NCBI RefSeq assembly: GCF_026966905.1
Contig: NZ_JAPUBN010000019.1
Span: 310,001-374,000, forward strand
Origin: Marinomonas phaeophyticola
GTDB lineage: Bacteria; Pseudomonadota; Gammaproteobacteria; Pseudomonadales; Marinomonadaceae
Direction of reading: 5' to 3'
Length of the DNA: 64,000 nucleotides
How positions within the stretch are numbered: the stretch's first letter is position 1; the number at the start of each line of letters is the position of its first letter. Below are positions 35,253 through 46,360 of this stretch, in pieces. The position numbers and the translations under genes were made by a program. The notes beneath the pieces were generated by a model. That model saw nothing but the letters and a program-made list of their open reading frames with translations. It made no database searches and was not told the DNA's origin.

Positions 35253-36743
35253 TTAAACTAATCGTTTTCTTTCATTTGAAGGAGGAATGTTCATTGCTTC
35301 TCTGTATTTTGCAACAGTTCTTCTAGCTACATTAATTCCTTGCTCTTCTAAAATCGTGGCTAATTTATTGTCACTAAGTGGTTTTTTAGCTGGCTCTTCG
35401 GCAACCAGTTTTTTAATCATTGCTCTAATGGCTGTTGATGAGCATTCTCCTCCAGAGGCTGTGGCAACATGACTAGAAAAGAAGTATTTTAATTCAAATA
35501 TTCCTTTCGGAGTATGCATGTATTTTTGTGTAGTTACACGAGAAATTGTGGACTCATGCATGCCAACTTCTTCAGCTACATCATGAAGTACCATAGGTTT
35601 CATGGCTTCTTCACCAAGTTCAAAAAAATCTATTTGTTTTTCAACGATACAGCTTGCTACTTTAAGAAGGGTTTCGTTACGACTTTGTAGGCTCTTTATA
35701 AACCATTTCGCTTCCTGAAGTGAGTTTTTGATGTAGTTAGCGTCTTCCGTATTTTTTAATGTATTTGCCATTGTGGAATAGGTTTTATTTATTTTGACTG
35801 GTGGCAACGCGTCATTGTTTAGTTCTACTTGCCAGTCTCCATTTTTCTTTTTCACAGAGACATCTGGAATTACATAATCTGTGTCATCAGTATCAATCAG
35901 GCTTCCAGGTCGTGGGTTTAGTTGCTGGATTAACTGAATGACTTCTTTTAGTGTTTCTTCTTTTAGTTTTGCTCGACGGCAAAGTTGAGTAAAATCTCGG
36001 TTCCCTAATAAGTTTAAATACTGATCTACAACTGTACGGGTGTTTTTATATAGGGGGTGATTAGAGTAAGCTTCGAGTTGAACTAAAAGGCATTCTCTTA
36101 AATCTACGGAGCACACCCCAACAGGATCAAAACGTTGCAATCTATGTTGAACTGCAAGTACTTCATCCTCTTCTAGATCTTCAATGGTCTCTTGGAGAGA
36201 TAACCATATGTCATTGAAAGACACGCCTAAATACCCGTCAGGCTGAACACTTTCTATAAATGAATAGGCAATTTCAATATCTCTGTCTGACATGGTGGTC
36301 AGATTAAGCTGCCAAATCAAATGATCTTGAATGCTTTCCGAAGCAGTGTTACGGCTTTCAAAGTCAAAATCGCCTTCAAAGCTTTGAGATTCAGAAACGG
36401 CTGCAGAGCTTTGAAAAGTGTCTTCCCAGGAGCTATCAATAGAGAGTTCTTCAGGAATGCTGTCTGTCCATTCTGAATCTATAGTTGCTTCTTCATTTTG
36501 CTGACTTTCGGGTTCTTCAGCTTTTTTCTGAATCGATTCACTATTGTGGTTTTCTGATTCATTAGAGCTTTGATCTGATGTGCTCTGTTCGTCGTCGATT
36601 TCTAACAATGGGTTTGACTCAAGAAATTCATGGATTTCTTGTTGTAAATCTATCGTGGACAGTTGTAGTAAGCGAATCGCTTGCTGCAACTGTGGCGTCA
36701 TGGTCAGTTGCTGACCCATTTTCAACTGTAGAGACTGCTTCAT
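35253..36743 (-). CDS. rpoN: RNA polymerase sigma-54 factor
   Basis: A 496-residue sigma-54 for nitrogen, motility and other activator-dependent genes. Region I is Gln-rich at the start (LQLKMGQQLTMTPQLQQAIRLLQLS), region II is acidic (residues 50-110), and the core-binding domain, the helix-turn-helix (ATIS-like HESTISRVTTQKYMHTP) and the RpoN box ARRTVAKYRE (about residues 475-484) are all present. Normal length. It sits 74 bp after lptB and leads ptsN, ptsO, mgtE and darP. Confidence 0.97.
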   Translation of the reverse strand: MKQSLQLKMGQQLTMTPQLQQAIRLLQLSTIDLQQEIHEFLESNPLLEIDDEQSTSDQSSNESENHNSESIQKKAEEPESQQNEEATIDSEWTDSIPEELSIDSSWEDTFQSSAAVSESQSFEGDFDFESRNTASESIQDHLIWQLNLTTMSDRDIEIAYSFIESVQPDGYLGVSFNDIWLSLQETIEDLEEDEVLAVQHRLQRFDPVGVCSVDLRECLLVQLEAYSNHPLYKNTRTVVDQYLNLLGNRDFTQLCRRAKLKEETLKEVIQLIQQLNPRPGSLIDTDDTDYVIPDVSVKKKNGDWQVELNNDALPPVKINKTYSTMANTLKNTEDANYIKNSLQEAKWFIKSLQSRNETLLKVASCIVEKQIDFFELGEEAMKPMVLHDVAEEVGMHESTISRVTTQKYMHTPKGIFELKYFFSSHVATASGGECSSTAIRAMIKKLVAEEPAKKPLSDNKLATILEEQGINVARRTVAKYREAMNIPPSNERKRLV

Positions 36744-36817
36744 AGAGAAACGCTTTTTGTTTGATTATATTGGAACGAGTTATGCATATTACTCCCTTTT
36801 ATTGGGAAATTAAAAGA

Positions 36818-37543
36818 TTAAAGGCGGAAGTTCTCGCCTAAATAAACCTTTTTGACTTGTTCGTTGTTAATTATGGTCTCGGCATCTCCTGAGGCAATGA
36901 TATGACCGTCGCCTACTATGTAGGCTTTGTCACATATATCAAGTGTTTCTCTTACATTGTGATCTGTAATTAAAACGCCAATGCCGCTTTCTTGTAACTG
37001 CCTGATGATTTGTTTTATATCCCCAACTGAAATAGGGTCAACCCCAGCGAAGGGTTCGTCCAGTAATATAAATTTGGGATTGGTTGCTAAAGCTCTTGCT
37101 ATTTCTGCTCTGCGGCGCTCTCCCCCAGATAAAGCCATACCTAAATTTTTTCTAATATGGGTAATATGAAATTCAGTAAGTAACTTTTCTAGCTCTTCGT
37201 TGCGTTGATTGCTTGTTAGGTCTTTTCTTGTTTCTAAAATGGCAAGTATGTTGTTTTCGACAGACATCTTTCGGAAAATTGAAGCCTCTTGAGGTAAGTA
37301 ACCAATGCCTTTTTGGGCACGAGAGTGCATAGCTAAGTGAGTTACTGGCTCTCCATCAATAAAAATATCGCCTTGATCGTTTTTGACCATGCCAACAATC
37401 ATATAGAAGCAGGTGGTTTTCCCTGCGCCATTAGGTCCCAGCAGGCCAACCGCTTGACCTGATTCAACTGAGATGGATACGTCAATAACAACGGGTCTTT
37501 TTTTATAACTTTTGGCGAGGTTCTTTGCTTCTAGTAAGGCCAT
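36818..37543 (-). CDS. lptB: LPS export ABC transporter ATPase LptB
   Basis: A 241-residue ATPase that powers extraction of lipopolysaccharide from the inner membrane together with LptFG and LptC. Walker [10 protein letters not shown], signature [16 protein letters not shown], Walker [14 protein letters not shown] and the switch His in [11 protein letters not shown] are all intact. It overlaps lptA by a base at the shared position 37543. lptF and lptG are normally elsewhere. Confidence 0.97.
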   Translation of the reverse strand: MALLEAKNLAKSYKKRPVVIDVSISVESGQAVGLLGPNGAGKTTCFYMIVGMVKNDQGDIFIDGEPVTHLAMHSRAQKGIGYLPQEASIFRKMSVENNILAILETRKDLTSNQRNEELEKLLTEFHITHIRKNLGMALSGGERRRAEIARALATNPKFILLDEPFAGVDPISVGDIKQIIRQLQESGIGVLITDHNVRETLDICDKAYIVGDGHIIASGDAETIINNEQVKKVYLGENFRL

Positions 37544-38058
37544 TACGGAACTTCTTGTGTTTGTGGTAATAAGGTCATGTTCACCCGCCCTGTATTGTCT
37601 TTACGTGCGGTAAAGGTGCCTTTGTCAATCATATATTGAATGAAATCGGCTCTTATCTCATCGCCTTTTAGTTTTACATAGCTTTGGCCACTTAATTCAA
37701 GTGTTGCGTCCACAGTTTGATAGAGTATTTTATCTCCATGGCTAATGATTTCATTGCCTTCAAGATCAATTTTTTGGCTGAATTTTGCAGGAGATCCTTT
37801 AGCATTAAGCTGACGAAATTGGTTGGTTTCGGTTGAGCTGGTTACTTTTAGATAGTCTGCCTCAATGAAAATGGATCCTTGTTTAACGGTGACATTGCCT
37901 TCATATATGGCTGTTCCGGTTTTTTGATCAAAATGTGCTGAATCTGCAGCAATATTAAGGGGGCTTTGGAGATCGTTATCCAATGCAAAAGTTAGCGAGC
38001 TTGAAGTTAATATGGTGAGGGCTATCAGTCTTTTACTTAGCTGTTTTATATTGACCAT
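37543..38058 (-). CDS. lptA: LPS transport periplasmic protein LptA
   Basis: A 171-residue exported protein forming the beta-jellyroll bridge that carries LPS across the periplasm. A signal peptide covers about residues 1-25 ([13 protein letters not shown]). The OstA/LptA core is visible in [38 protein letters not shown], interrupted only by variable loops. The reading frame overlaps lptC by 26 bp and lptB by one base. Confidence 0.93.
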   Translation of the reverse strand: MVNIKQLSKRLIALTILTSSSLTFALDNDLQSPLNIAADSAHFDQKTGTAIYEGNVTVKQGSIFIEADYLKVTSSTETNQFRQLNAKGSPAKFSQKIDLEGNEIISHGDKILYQTVDATLELSGQSYVKLKGDEIRADFIQYMIDKGTFTARKDNTGRVNMTLLPQTQEVP

Positions 38059-38593
38059 TTACTTCTCCGCTTAATGAAATTGTTTCGTCATTAATATTTA
38101 CGCCAATGTCATTAGCTTGGGTTTCCCCAGCTTCTGTTAATAGATAGGAATTGCCTGTGGCAAATATTTCTTGTGTGGTTTCTTTGTATAGTATTATATC
38201 CGCATTTAAATGAATGGTGCCGCCAGAATAATTGGTGTGAATAATCTCACTATCTCCATTTAAATAGATGTCTTTACTTGAGTCATTGATAAGACCGAAA
38301 TTACTTTTTGCAATCCAGTTGTTTCCTTGTTGTGATTTTGACATGTTTGGTTGTGTAAGGTAAGACTCATTTGATTCGTTGTAATGTTTTAATTCTTTAG
38401 CACTTAATGTTTCTATGGCAGTGCCATCTTGATTAAATATTTTGATATCCACATCGGTCAAAAAATAATCAGGAGCACTGTCAAGAGCTTCGGCTTCTAT
38501 AAGAGATTGTTTCGGTGTCAGTCCCATATAAAATGCTAAGAAGAATAACAATAGTCCACCAAAAAATAATGGGAGGAGTTGCCATTTTTTCAT
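38033..38593 (-). CDS. lptC: LPS export protein LptC
   Basis: A 186-residue bitopic protein that receives LPS from LptB2FG and passes it to LptA. It has one N-terminal membrane helix (about 5-25) and an OstA-like periplasmic body (APDYFLTDVDIKIFNQDGTAIETLSAKELKHYNESNESYLTQP). It begins 20 bp after the yrbG gene ends. In E. coli and pseudomonads kdsC directly precedes lptC; here it is absent. Confidence 0.9.
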   Translation of the reverse strand: MKKWQLLPLFFGGLLLFFLAFYMGLTPKQSLIEAEALDSAPDYFLTDVDIKIFNQDGTAIETLSAKELKHYNESNESYLTQPNMSKSQQGNNWIAKSNFGLINDSSKDIYLNGDSEIIHTNYSGGTIHLNADIILYKETTQEIFATGNSYLLTEAGETQANDIGVNINDETISLSGEVNGQYKTAK

Positions 38594-38613
38594 TAGTTCG
38601 CCTTATTGTTCAA

Positions 38614-39576
38614 TTAGCTTATGCTAGATTGGTAAAGGGTAAATAAATATACGAAATACCCTGAAATGAGAGGCAGGCCGACCCATTTAGGAATGGCTGA
38701 ACGTTTTTTAGTATTAAATATTATGATTAGTAGGCAAAACATCGTGGTTGTTCCTAATACCCATAAATAATCTCGATGTAACACACTGCTAGATATTGCA
38801 CCTGGGGCCAATAAAGCAGGTAATGGCAAGACGGTTGCTAAATTAAATAGGTTTGACCCTAGGATGTTACCAATGGCGATGTCATGGAGACCTTTTTTGA
38901 CGCTTGTTATTGATGCGGCTAATTCCGGTAAGCTCGTTCCGATCGCAACAATGGTTAAACCAATGATCAGCTCACTGACACCAAATATTTGTGCTATCCC
39001 AATCGCGCCCCAAACAAGCAGCTTGGAACTTCCTATTAAGGCGAGAAGCCCAATTATTGCAATGATTAATGAACGACCAAGGGTAGTCGACTCTGCGTCA
39101 GGTAACTCTTCAGTCAGTTCTCCTTCAAGGTTTTTACTGCCTCTCAGAAGTAAGGTCAATACTACGATGAAAGCAATTATCAATAGTACACCGTCAAAAA
39201 AGCTCAAATGGAGGTCGTAAAGCAAGGCACCAACAAAAACGGTGATAAACATTAATAGAGGCACTTCTTTAGTGGCAAGCCCTTTTTTTATGCTAATCGC
39301 ACTGAAAAATAAAGTTGAACCAAAGACAAGGGCCACATTGGCAATGTTTGATCCTAATACGTTTCCAATAGCAATTTCTGGTGCATCATCTAATGAGGCA
39401 ATGGCTGAAACAACCATTTCTGGTGCAGATGTTCCTAATGCAACTAAGGTGAGGCCGATGATGATTGGGCTGATATTGAGCTTCTCAGCAACCAGTGCAG
39501 AGTGTTCAATAAACTTATCAGAGCTAATAACAAGTATGATTAAGCCAGATATTAGTGCAGCAATAAAAAGTAGCAT
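38614..39576 (-). CDS. YrbG-like sodium/calcium exchanger family protein
   Basis: A 320-residue inner-membrane antiporter of the CaCA family with about ten membrane helices. The two inverted alpha-repeats are visible: IGLTLVALGTSAPEMVVSAIASLDDAPEIAIGNVLGSNIANVALV (about 42-85) and IGLTIVAIGTSLPELAASITSVKKGLHDIAIGNILGSNLFNLATV (about 198-243), with the ion-binding acidic residue after TS. E. coli yrbG lies at the same place, next to the Mla genes and ahead of kdsD. Ion specificity is not certain. Divergent from mlaF. Confidence 0.92.
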   Translation of the reverse strand: MLLFIAALISGLIILVISSDKFIEHSALVAEKLNISPIIIGLTLVALGTSAPEMVVSAIASLDDAPEIAIGNVLGSNIANVALVFGSTLFFSAISIKKGLATKEVPLLMFITVFVGALLYDLHLSFFDGVLLIIAFIVVLTLLLRGSKNLEGELTEELPDAESTTLGRSLIIAIIGLLALIGSSKLLVWGAIGIAQIFGVSELIIGLTIVAIGTSLPELAASITSVKKGLHDIAIGNILGSNLFNLATVLPLPALLAPGAISSSVLHRDYLWVLGTTTMFCLLIIIFNTKKRSAIPKWVGLPLISGYFVYLFTLYQSSIS

Positions 39577-39746
39577 TTAGTGTTTAACTCTCAGTTTTTC
39601 GTAAGGTGTGTTATTTAATGAAGTTTATGAGTTAAATTCAAGACTTGACCTTGGTTTATATCGAGATAAATCCTTTCTATTTGCATTCTCTTTAACTTAT
39701 GTGGATGGTAGTATCTCAATACTGAGTTTGAGAGAAGGAAAGGTCT

Positions 39747-40547
39747 TTGTCAGAATACTATGTAGATATCCAAGAGATGAGCTTTTCTAGAGGGAATAGG
39801 GTCATTTATAATGATGTTTCAATCCAAATACCTAAAGGAAAAATCACGGCCATTATGGGACCTAGTGGCACCGGTAAGACGACACTATTGCGTTTGATTG
39901 GTGGCCAACTACTTCCTTCAACGGGGAGTGTGTTAGTTGATGGAAAAGACATTCCTTTGATTTCTCGAACCTCGCTTTATTCATTGCGTAAAAAAATAGG
40001 TATGTTATTTCAAAGTGGCGCCCTATTTTCAGATATAAGTGTGTTTGAAAATGTGGCCTTTCCTATAAGGGAGCATACGGAGTTTAGTGAAGAAACTATT
40101 CGCGATATCGTATTGATGAAATTAGAAAGTGTGGGGCTTCGCGGTGCGGCTCAATTGATGCCTTCAGAGCTTTCTGGTGGTATGGCAAGGCGGGTTGCTT
40201 TGGCGAGAGCGATTGCTCTGGATCCTGAGTTGGTTTTATATGATGAACCTTTTGCTGGTCAAGACCCTATATCAATGGGTGTGGTGGTTGAATTAATTAA
40301 GCGTTTGAATGACTCGGTCGGCCTTACTTCCATTTTGGTATCTCATGACGTTAAAGAATCTCTTTCAATAGCAGACTATGTTTTTATTCTTTCAAATGCC
40401 AGTGTTGTTGCTCAGGGAACCCCAGAAGAAATTCGTAATTCTGAAGATGAAAGGGTTGTTCAGTTTTTGGGCGGTTTACCTGATGGTCCAGTCCCATTTC
40501 ATTATCCAGCAAATGCTTATAAAACGGATCTGGATTTGGAGTACTAA
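39747..40547 (+). CDS. mlaF: Phospholipid retrograde transport ATPase MlaF
   Basis: A 266-residue ABC ATPase of the MlaFEDB complex that maintains outer membrane asymmetry by removing surface phospholipids. Walker A MGPSGTGKTT, signature LSGGMARRVALAR and Walker B LVLYDEPFAGQDP are intact. The start is TTG at 39747, backed by AAGGAAAGG upstream and by the family N-terminus VDIQEMSFSRGNRVIY. It overlaps mlaE by one base. It is the first gene of an operon running through ibaG, murA, hisG and hisD. Confidence 0.95.
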   Translation: MSEYYVDIQEMSFSRGNRVIYNDVSIQIPKGKITAIMGPSGTGKTTLLRLIGGQLLPSTGSVLVDGKDIPLISRTSLYSLRKKIGMLFQSGALFSDISVFENVAFPIREHTEFSEETIRDIVLMKLESVGLRGAAQLMPSELSGGMARRVALARAIALDPELVLYDEPFAGQDPISMGVVVELIKRLNDSVGLTSILVSHDVKESLSIADYVFILSNASVVAQGTPEEIRNSEDERVVQFLGGLPDGPVPFHYPANAYKTDLDLEY

Positions 40548-41329
40548 TGAAAACGATTGTAAAGCTAGGGGGGCGTGTTTTTGACTGGCTCGAATCCATA
40601 GGTAGAGCAGGGTTGCTTCTCATGCAATCTGTTTGTCATAAACCTAAATCTTTTTATGGGGCTTTGTCCTTATTAAATAAGCAGATATATTCTGTAGGTG
40701 TGCTATCGCTTGTGATTGTTATAGTTTCAGGTTTATTCATTGGTATGGTGCTGTCTCTACAAGGGTATTCGATTTTAGTTAAATTTGGTTCTGAACAGTC
40801 TGTCGGGCAATTAGTTGCGTTAACCTTATTAAGAGAGCTTGGTCCAGTTGTAACAGCCCTTTTGTTTGCTGGGCGAGCTTGTTCGGCCTTGACGGCTGAA
40901 ATCGGTTTGATGAAAGCGACTGAGCAGTTGTCTAGTTTGGAGATGATGGGTGTGGATCCATATAGGCGAGTTATTGCTCCACGCTTTATTGCAGGGCTTA
41001 TTTGTTTGCCGATATTAAGTCTTATTTTTTCTATGGTAGGCGTTATGGGCGGAGAGTTCGTTGCTGTAGATTGGCTAGGGATTCATGATGGAAGTTTCTG
41101 GAGTTTGATGCAGCAATCGGTCTTGTTTGGGAAAGATGTCTTAAATGGTGTTATTAAGTCATTCTGCTTTGCGATTGCTGTCACTTGGATTGCGGTATAC
41201 CAAGGCTATGAGTGTGTCCCGACATCTGAAGGAATTGGTAAGGCGACAACCACCACAGTTGTTTTGGGTTCGTTATCTATTTTGGCGTTAGATTTTATAC
41301 TAACGGCTGCAATGTTTGGGGATTTTTAA
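40547..41329 (+). CDS. mlaE: Phospholipid retrograde transport permease MlaE
   Basis: A 260-residue inner-membrane permease with about five helices plus an amphipathic N-terminal helix. The family motifs LTLLRELGPVVTALLFAGRACSALTAEIG (about 87-115) and MMGVDPYRRVIAPRFIAG are clear. The stop of mlaF and the start of mlaE share an A (TAATG). It forms the membrane core of MlaFEDB. Confidence 0.96.
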   Translation: MKTIVKLGGRVFDWLESIGRAGLLLMQSVCHKPKSFYGALSLLNKQIYSVGVLSLVIVIVSGLFIGMVLSLQGYSILVKFGSEQSVGQLVALTLLRELGPVVTALLFAGRACSALTAEIGLMKATEQLSSLEMMGVDPYRRVIAPRFIAGLICLPILSLIFSMVGVMGGEFVAVDWLGIHDGSFWSLMQQSVLFGKDVLNGVIKSFCFAIAVTWIAVYQGYECVPTSEGIGKATTTTVVLGSLSILALDFILTAAMFGDF

Positions 41330-41330
41330 T

Positions 41331-41795
41331 ATGAGAAATAAGCAAGTAGAGTTGCTGGTTGGCGCTTTTGTTGTTTTGGGTTTTATTGCTTTAGCTTATC
41401 TAGCGATTCAAGTCAGTGGATTGGCGTTTTCAGATAAAAAAGATTCCTATCAAATTGTAGCTAGATTTGATGATATTGGGGGGCTATCACAAAGAGCAAA
41501 GGTATCTGTTGCGGGAGTCACTATAGGAAGTGTTGAGAGTATTGCTTTAGATAAAGAGCTATACATGGCTTTAGTGACGATGAATATTGATAAGGATGTT
41601 GATAATTTACCCGTTGATAGTGCTGCAGCTATTTTAACCAGTGGTTTGCTTGGAGAGAAGTACATTGGTATTTCAATAGGGGCTGAAGATACATTTTTAA
41701 CGTCAGGAGACGAAATTTTTGATACCCAATCTGCGCTTGTATTAGAGAACCTTATAAGCCAGTTCTTATTTAATTCTACTTCTGGGGAAAAGTGA
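41331..41795 (+). CDS. mlaD: Phospholipid transport protein MlaD (MCE domain)
   Basis: A 154-residue protein with one N-terminal membrane helix (about 7-28) and one MCE domain (ARFDDIGGLSQRAKVSVAGVTIGSVESI and the LLGEKYIGISIG end). MlaD forms a hexameric ring that passes phospholipid between MlaFE and MlaC. I take ATG 41331, one base after the mlaE stop; an extended frame from 41316 would overlap mlaE and add a tail not seen in the family. Confidence 0.94.
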   Translation: MRNKQVELLVGAFVVLGFIALAYLAIQVSGLAFSDKKDSYQIVARFDDIGGLSQRAKVSVAGVTIGSVESIALDKELYMALVTMNIDKDVDNLPVDSAAAILTSGLLGEKYIGISIGAEDTFLTSGDEIFDTQSALVLENLISQFLFNSTSGEK

Positions 41796-41798
41796 GTG

Positions 41799-42419
41799 AT
41801 GTTTAAATTAATACAGAAATGCGCATTCTTTTTGGCTGCTTTTTCACTGTGTACACAAGCTTATGCTAATGAACAGGCCAGGCAAGCAGTGATTGATGTG
41901 GTAGATCGTTTTAATACCGAAATTGTTAAGGATAAAGCGTATCTTTCTGGGCATCGTGAAGAATTGATAAAGCGAGTTGATAATATCCTGACACCTGTAA
42001 TTGATTTTGACGATTTCTCTAAAAAAGTGATGGGCAAGTATTATCGTAGAGCAACGCCTGAACAGCGTCAGCGTTTTGCTTTAGTGACTAAAGAAACGCT
42101 ATTAGGAGCCTATGGAGGTTCTCTATTAGAGTTTGATAGTAGCAAAATTAAAGTGTTGCCGCTAGGTCCTCAATCTGGTCGAGAAGTTAAAGTGAATGTC
42201 GAATTTGCTACTGAAGCGGGCGCCATTATCGCAATTGACTTTTATATGGAGTCAGGGGCTGAATCAAGGTCATGGTTTCTCAGTAATGTCGTTATTAATG
42301 ATATTAATTTTGGGCTGACTTTCAGAAAGCAATTCGGCATTATGGTTCAAAATAATAAAAACGACATTGATAAAGGGATAGATGCTTGGCAACAATCCCT
42401 CGCTAGTAAAAAGGTATAG
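41799..42419 (+). CDS. mlaC: Phospholipid transport periplasmic protein MlaC
   Basis: A 206-residue periplasmic lipid carrier. The signal peptide covers about residues 1-23, cut after AYA. The body has the Tol-Tol/MlaC pattern (VDNILTPVIDFDDFSKKVMGKYYRRATPEQRQRFALVTKETLLGAYG). The start is ATG 41799 with GGGGA upstream; a GTG three bases earlier is the alternative. Coupled to mlaD and overlapping mlaB. It shuttles lipid between MlaA at the outer membrane and MlaFEDB. Confidence 0.95.
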   Translation: MFKLIQKCAFFLAAFSLCTQAYANEQARQAVIDVVDRFNTEIVKDKAYLSGHREELIKRVDNILTPVIDFDDFSKKVMGKYYRRATPEQRQRFALVTKETLLGAYGGSLLEFDSSKIKVLPLGPQSGREVKVNVEFATEAGAIIAIDFYMESGAESRSWFLSNVVINDINFGLTFRKQFGIMVQNNKNDIDKGIDAWQQSLASKKV

Positions 42420-42666
42420 GGCTTTGATTAGTTGTAGGGTTGAAGGGCGTACTGTGTATTTAGAGGGAAAATATGACTCTAACCAGTTAGCGTCTCTACA
42501 AAAGAGGCTTTTTGAATTTATTGTGGCCAGTTCAGAAGAGAGTGTGATTAATTTAGAAAAGGTAAGTGGTAGTGGCAGTGGTTTGGTTGCGGTATTGATT
42601 GCATGCATTCGACTATCTATAAAATCTGGAAAAAAACTTCTTTTACAGGATTTAGTGATCAGCTAA
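42382..42666 (+). CDS. mlaB: MlaB STAS-domain subunit
   Basis: A small STAS protein (up to 95 residues) that stabilises MlaF in the inner-membrane complex. The STAS pattern is weak but visible: VEGRTVYLEGKYDSNQLASLQKRL, then VINLEKVSGSGSGLVAVLIACIRLSI with the conserved Ser-Gly-Ser-Gly loop, and KKLLLQDL. The start is uncertain: ATG 42382 overlaps mlaC by 38 bp and has AGGG 4 bases ahead, whereas TTG 42424 lies after the mlaC stop and would give 81 residues. The sequence is divergent, but position fits mlaB. Confidence 0.85.
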   Translation: MLGNNPSLVKRYRALISCRVEGRTVYLEGKYDSNQLASLQKRLFEFIVASSEESVINLEKVSGSGSGLVAVLIACIRLSIKSGKKLLLQDLVIS

Positions 42667-42874
42667 GAGGATTGATACAACTTTCAAATTTAGGGGAGAT
42701 TCTCTTTTCAGTTGAGTCAGTTTAATTCTGCTGGCATTGTTTTTTGGATATAAAGTGTTTTTTCTAAGAAAATTTCAGTAAATTTACTTAAGAATGCAAT
42801 AATGGTGTTAAGAAGTCTCCTGTCCTGATGTAGAATTCATGCATTATTTTATAAGCATGAATTTAGGAGTCTCT

Positions 42875-44402
<1,528 letters not shown>

Positions 44403-44403
44403 A

Positions 44404-45039
44404 ATGAAAAATACATTGACAATTGCGCTCTCTAAAGGGCGAATTCTTGAAGAAACCTTGCCGCTTTTTGAGAAGGCGAACATCATACCTATAGAAGATA
44501 TTAAGAAAAGCCGGAAACTGATTTTTGATACGAATCATGACAACATTAAGTTGGTGATTTTAAGAGCAACGGATGTCCCCACCTATGTTGAACACGGTGT
44601 AGCTGACTTTGGTGTGGCGGGTAAAGATGTGCTAATGGAGTCATCAACTAAAAATTTATATGAATTGGTTGATTTGAAAATAGCAAAATGCAGACTGATG
44701 ACCGCTGGTGTTGTTGGGGTTGAGTTACCTAGTCGGCGTTTGAAAGTTGCCTCTAAGTTTGTTAAAACGGCCAAAGCATACTTTGCTGAACAAGGTATCC
44801 AGGCCGACGTCATTAAGCTTTACGGTGCAATGGAGTTGGCTCCAATTATGGGGTTGGCTGATCTAATTGTGGATATTGTAGATACTGGCAATACACTCAA
44901 GGCTAATGGTTTGGAGGCGAGGGATCATATCGCTGATATAAGTACGCGTTTGGTTGTTAATAAAGCGGCCTATAAGACAAAATATCAGCAAATTGAGCCA
45001 ATTTTGGAAATGCTTAGAGATGCTGCCAATAAGGCTTAG
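44404..45039 (+). CDS. hisG: ATP phosphoribosyltransferase, short form
   Basis: First enzyme of histidine synthesis. At 211 residues this is the short HisG, lacking the C-terminal regulatory domain of the enterobacterial enzyme, so it needs HisZ as a regulatory partner encoded elsewhere. [21 protein letters not shown] and [18 protein letters not shown] (PRPP binding) are clear. It starts one base after murA and 8 bp before hisD. Confidence 0.97.
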   Translation: MKNTLTIALSKGRILEETLPLFEKANIIPIEDIKKSRKLIFDTNHDNIKLVILRATDVPTYVEHGVADFGVAGKDVLMESSTKNLYELVDLKIAKCRLMTAGVVGVELPSRRLKVASKFVKTAKAYFAEQGIQADVIKLYGAMELAPIMGLADLIVDIVDTGNTLKANGLEARDHIADISTRLVVNKAAYKTKYQQIEPILEMLRDAANKA

Positions 45040-45047
45040 GAGGCGTT

Positions 45048-46358
45048 TTGAAAATTAATATTACTAACTTTTCGTCCAAGGATGAAGGTTTCTATTCAAA
45101 GCTTGATTCAATACTTGCTTGGGATTCTGTATCAGATTTGGATGTGCAGGCTAGCGTATTGAACATTGTTGACTCAGTTCGTCGAGAGGGCGATTCTGCG
45201 CTTGTTGAATTTACTAATCGTTTTGATCGTCGGCAGGTAGCAAGTCCTAGTGAGCTCGAAATTAGCAAGGAACAATTGCAGGCAGCAAGAGCCAGGGTCG
45301 ATTCTGGTATTGTTCTTAGTTTAGAGGCCGCGGCTAAAAGAGTTAATGATTACCATGAAAAACAAGTGCAGGAATCTTGGCAATATCAAGAGGCGGACGG
45401 TACTATTCTTGGGCAAAAAATTACGCCTTTAGATCGTGTTGGTGTTTATGTTCCTGGTGGGAAGGCGGCCTATCCTTCGTCTGTTTTAATGAATGTTATG
45501 CCTGCGAAGGTAGCAGGTGTAAAAGAAATCATTATGGTGGTTCCGACACCCGATGGCTTTGTAAATGATATAGTTTTGGCTGCAGCAGATATTGCGGGTG
45601 TTGATAAAGTTTTTACCGTCGGTGGTGCGCAAGCGATTGCTGCATTGGCCTATGGGACAGAGACGATTCCAAAAGTCGATAAGATTGTTGGCCCTGGTAA
45701 TATTTATGTTGCTACAGCGAAAAAAATGGTTTTTGGCGTGGTTGGGATCGATATGATTGCTGGTCCGTCCGAAATTTTAGTCGTTTGTGATGGCAAGACT
45801 GATCCGGATTGGATTGCAATGGATTTGTTTTCGCAAGCGGAACACGATGAGGATGCTCAATCTATATTAATATCTCCTGATGCATTGTTTCTTGAAAAGG
45901 TGCAGCAGTCGATGGAAAGACTGATCGAGACTCAGTCTAGGAAAGCCATTATTTTGACGTCGTTGGAGTCTCGAGGTGCATTTATACATGTTGAAAGTAT
46001 GGAGCAAGCGATTGATGTGGCTAATCATGTAGCGGCAGAGCATTTAGAGTTGTCTATCGATAATCCTGAGGAGTGGGTTGGTAAAGTTCGACATGCCGGT
46101 GCTATCTTTATGGGGCGTCATACGCCAGAAGCTTTAGGTGATTATTGTGCTGGGCCAAATCATGTGTTACCAACGTCCGGAACTGCAAGATTCTCTTCGC
46201 CTCTTGGTGTATATGATTTCCAAAAACGGAGCTCATTAATTTATTGTTCTCCTGAAGGGGCGAGCGAGCTTGCGAAAATAGCTTCTCCTTTAGCAAGGGG
46301 TGAGTCGTTAGAAGCGCATGCTTTGTCTGCGGAATATCGTATTTTAGAGTCTAAATAG
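45048..46358 (+). CDS. hisD: Histidinol dehydrogenase
   Basis: A 436-residue zinc enzyme catalysing the last two steps of histidine synthesis. Visible: [40 protein letters not shown], the GPSEILV loop, [14 protein letters not shown] with the zinc-binding residues, and [27 protein letters not shown] with the catalytic Glu and His. The start is TTG at 45048 with AGGAGG seven bases ahead, which is a strong reason to accept the unusual codon. In pseudomonads hisC follows; here it does not. Confidence 0.97.
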   Translation: MKINITNFSSKDEGFYSKLDSILAWDSVSDLDVQASVLNIVDSVRREGDSALVEFTNRFDRRQVASPSELEISKEQLQAARARVDSGIVLSLEAAAKRVNDYHEKQVQESWQYQEADGTILGQKITPLDRVGVYVPGGKAAYPSSVLMNVMPAKVAGVKEIIMVVPTPDGFVNDIVLAAADIAGVDKVFTVGGAQAIAALAYGTETIPKVDKIVGPGNIYVATAKKMVFGVVGIDMIAGPSEILVVCDGKTDPDWIAMDLFSQAEHDEDAQSILISPDALFLEKVQQSMERLIETQSRKAIILTSLESRGAFIHVESMEQAIDVANHVAAEHLELSIDNPEEWVGKVRHAGAIFMGRHTPEALGDYCAGPNHVLPTSGTARFSSPLGVYDFQKRSSLIYCSPEGASELAKIASPLARGESLEAHALSAEYRILESK

Positions 46359-46360
46359 TT

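Noticed and set aside
38864..39580. Plus-strand frames opposite yrbG (118 and 112 residues)
   Set aside because: The repeat symmetry of yrbG makes long opposite frames; no start signals or family patterns.
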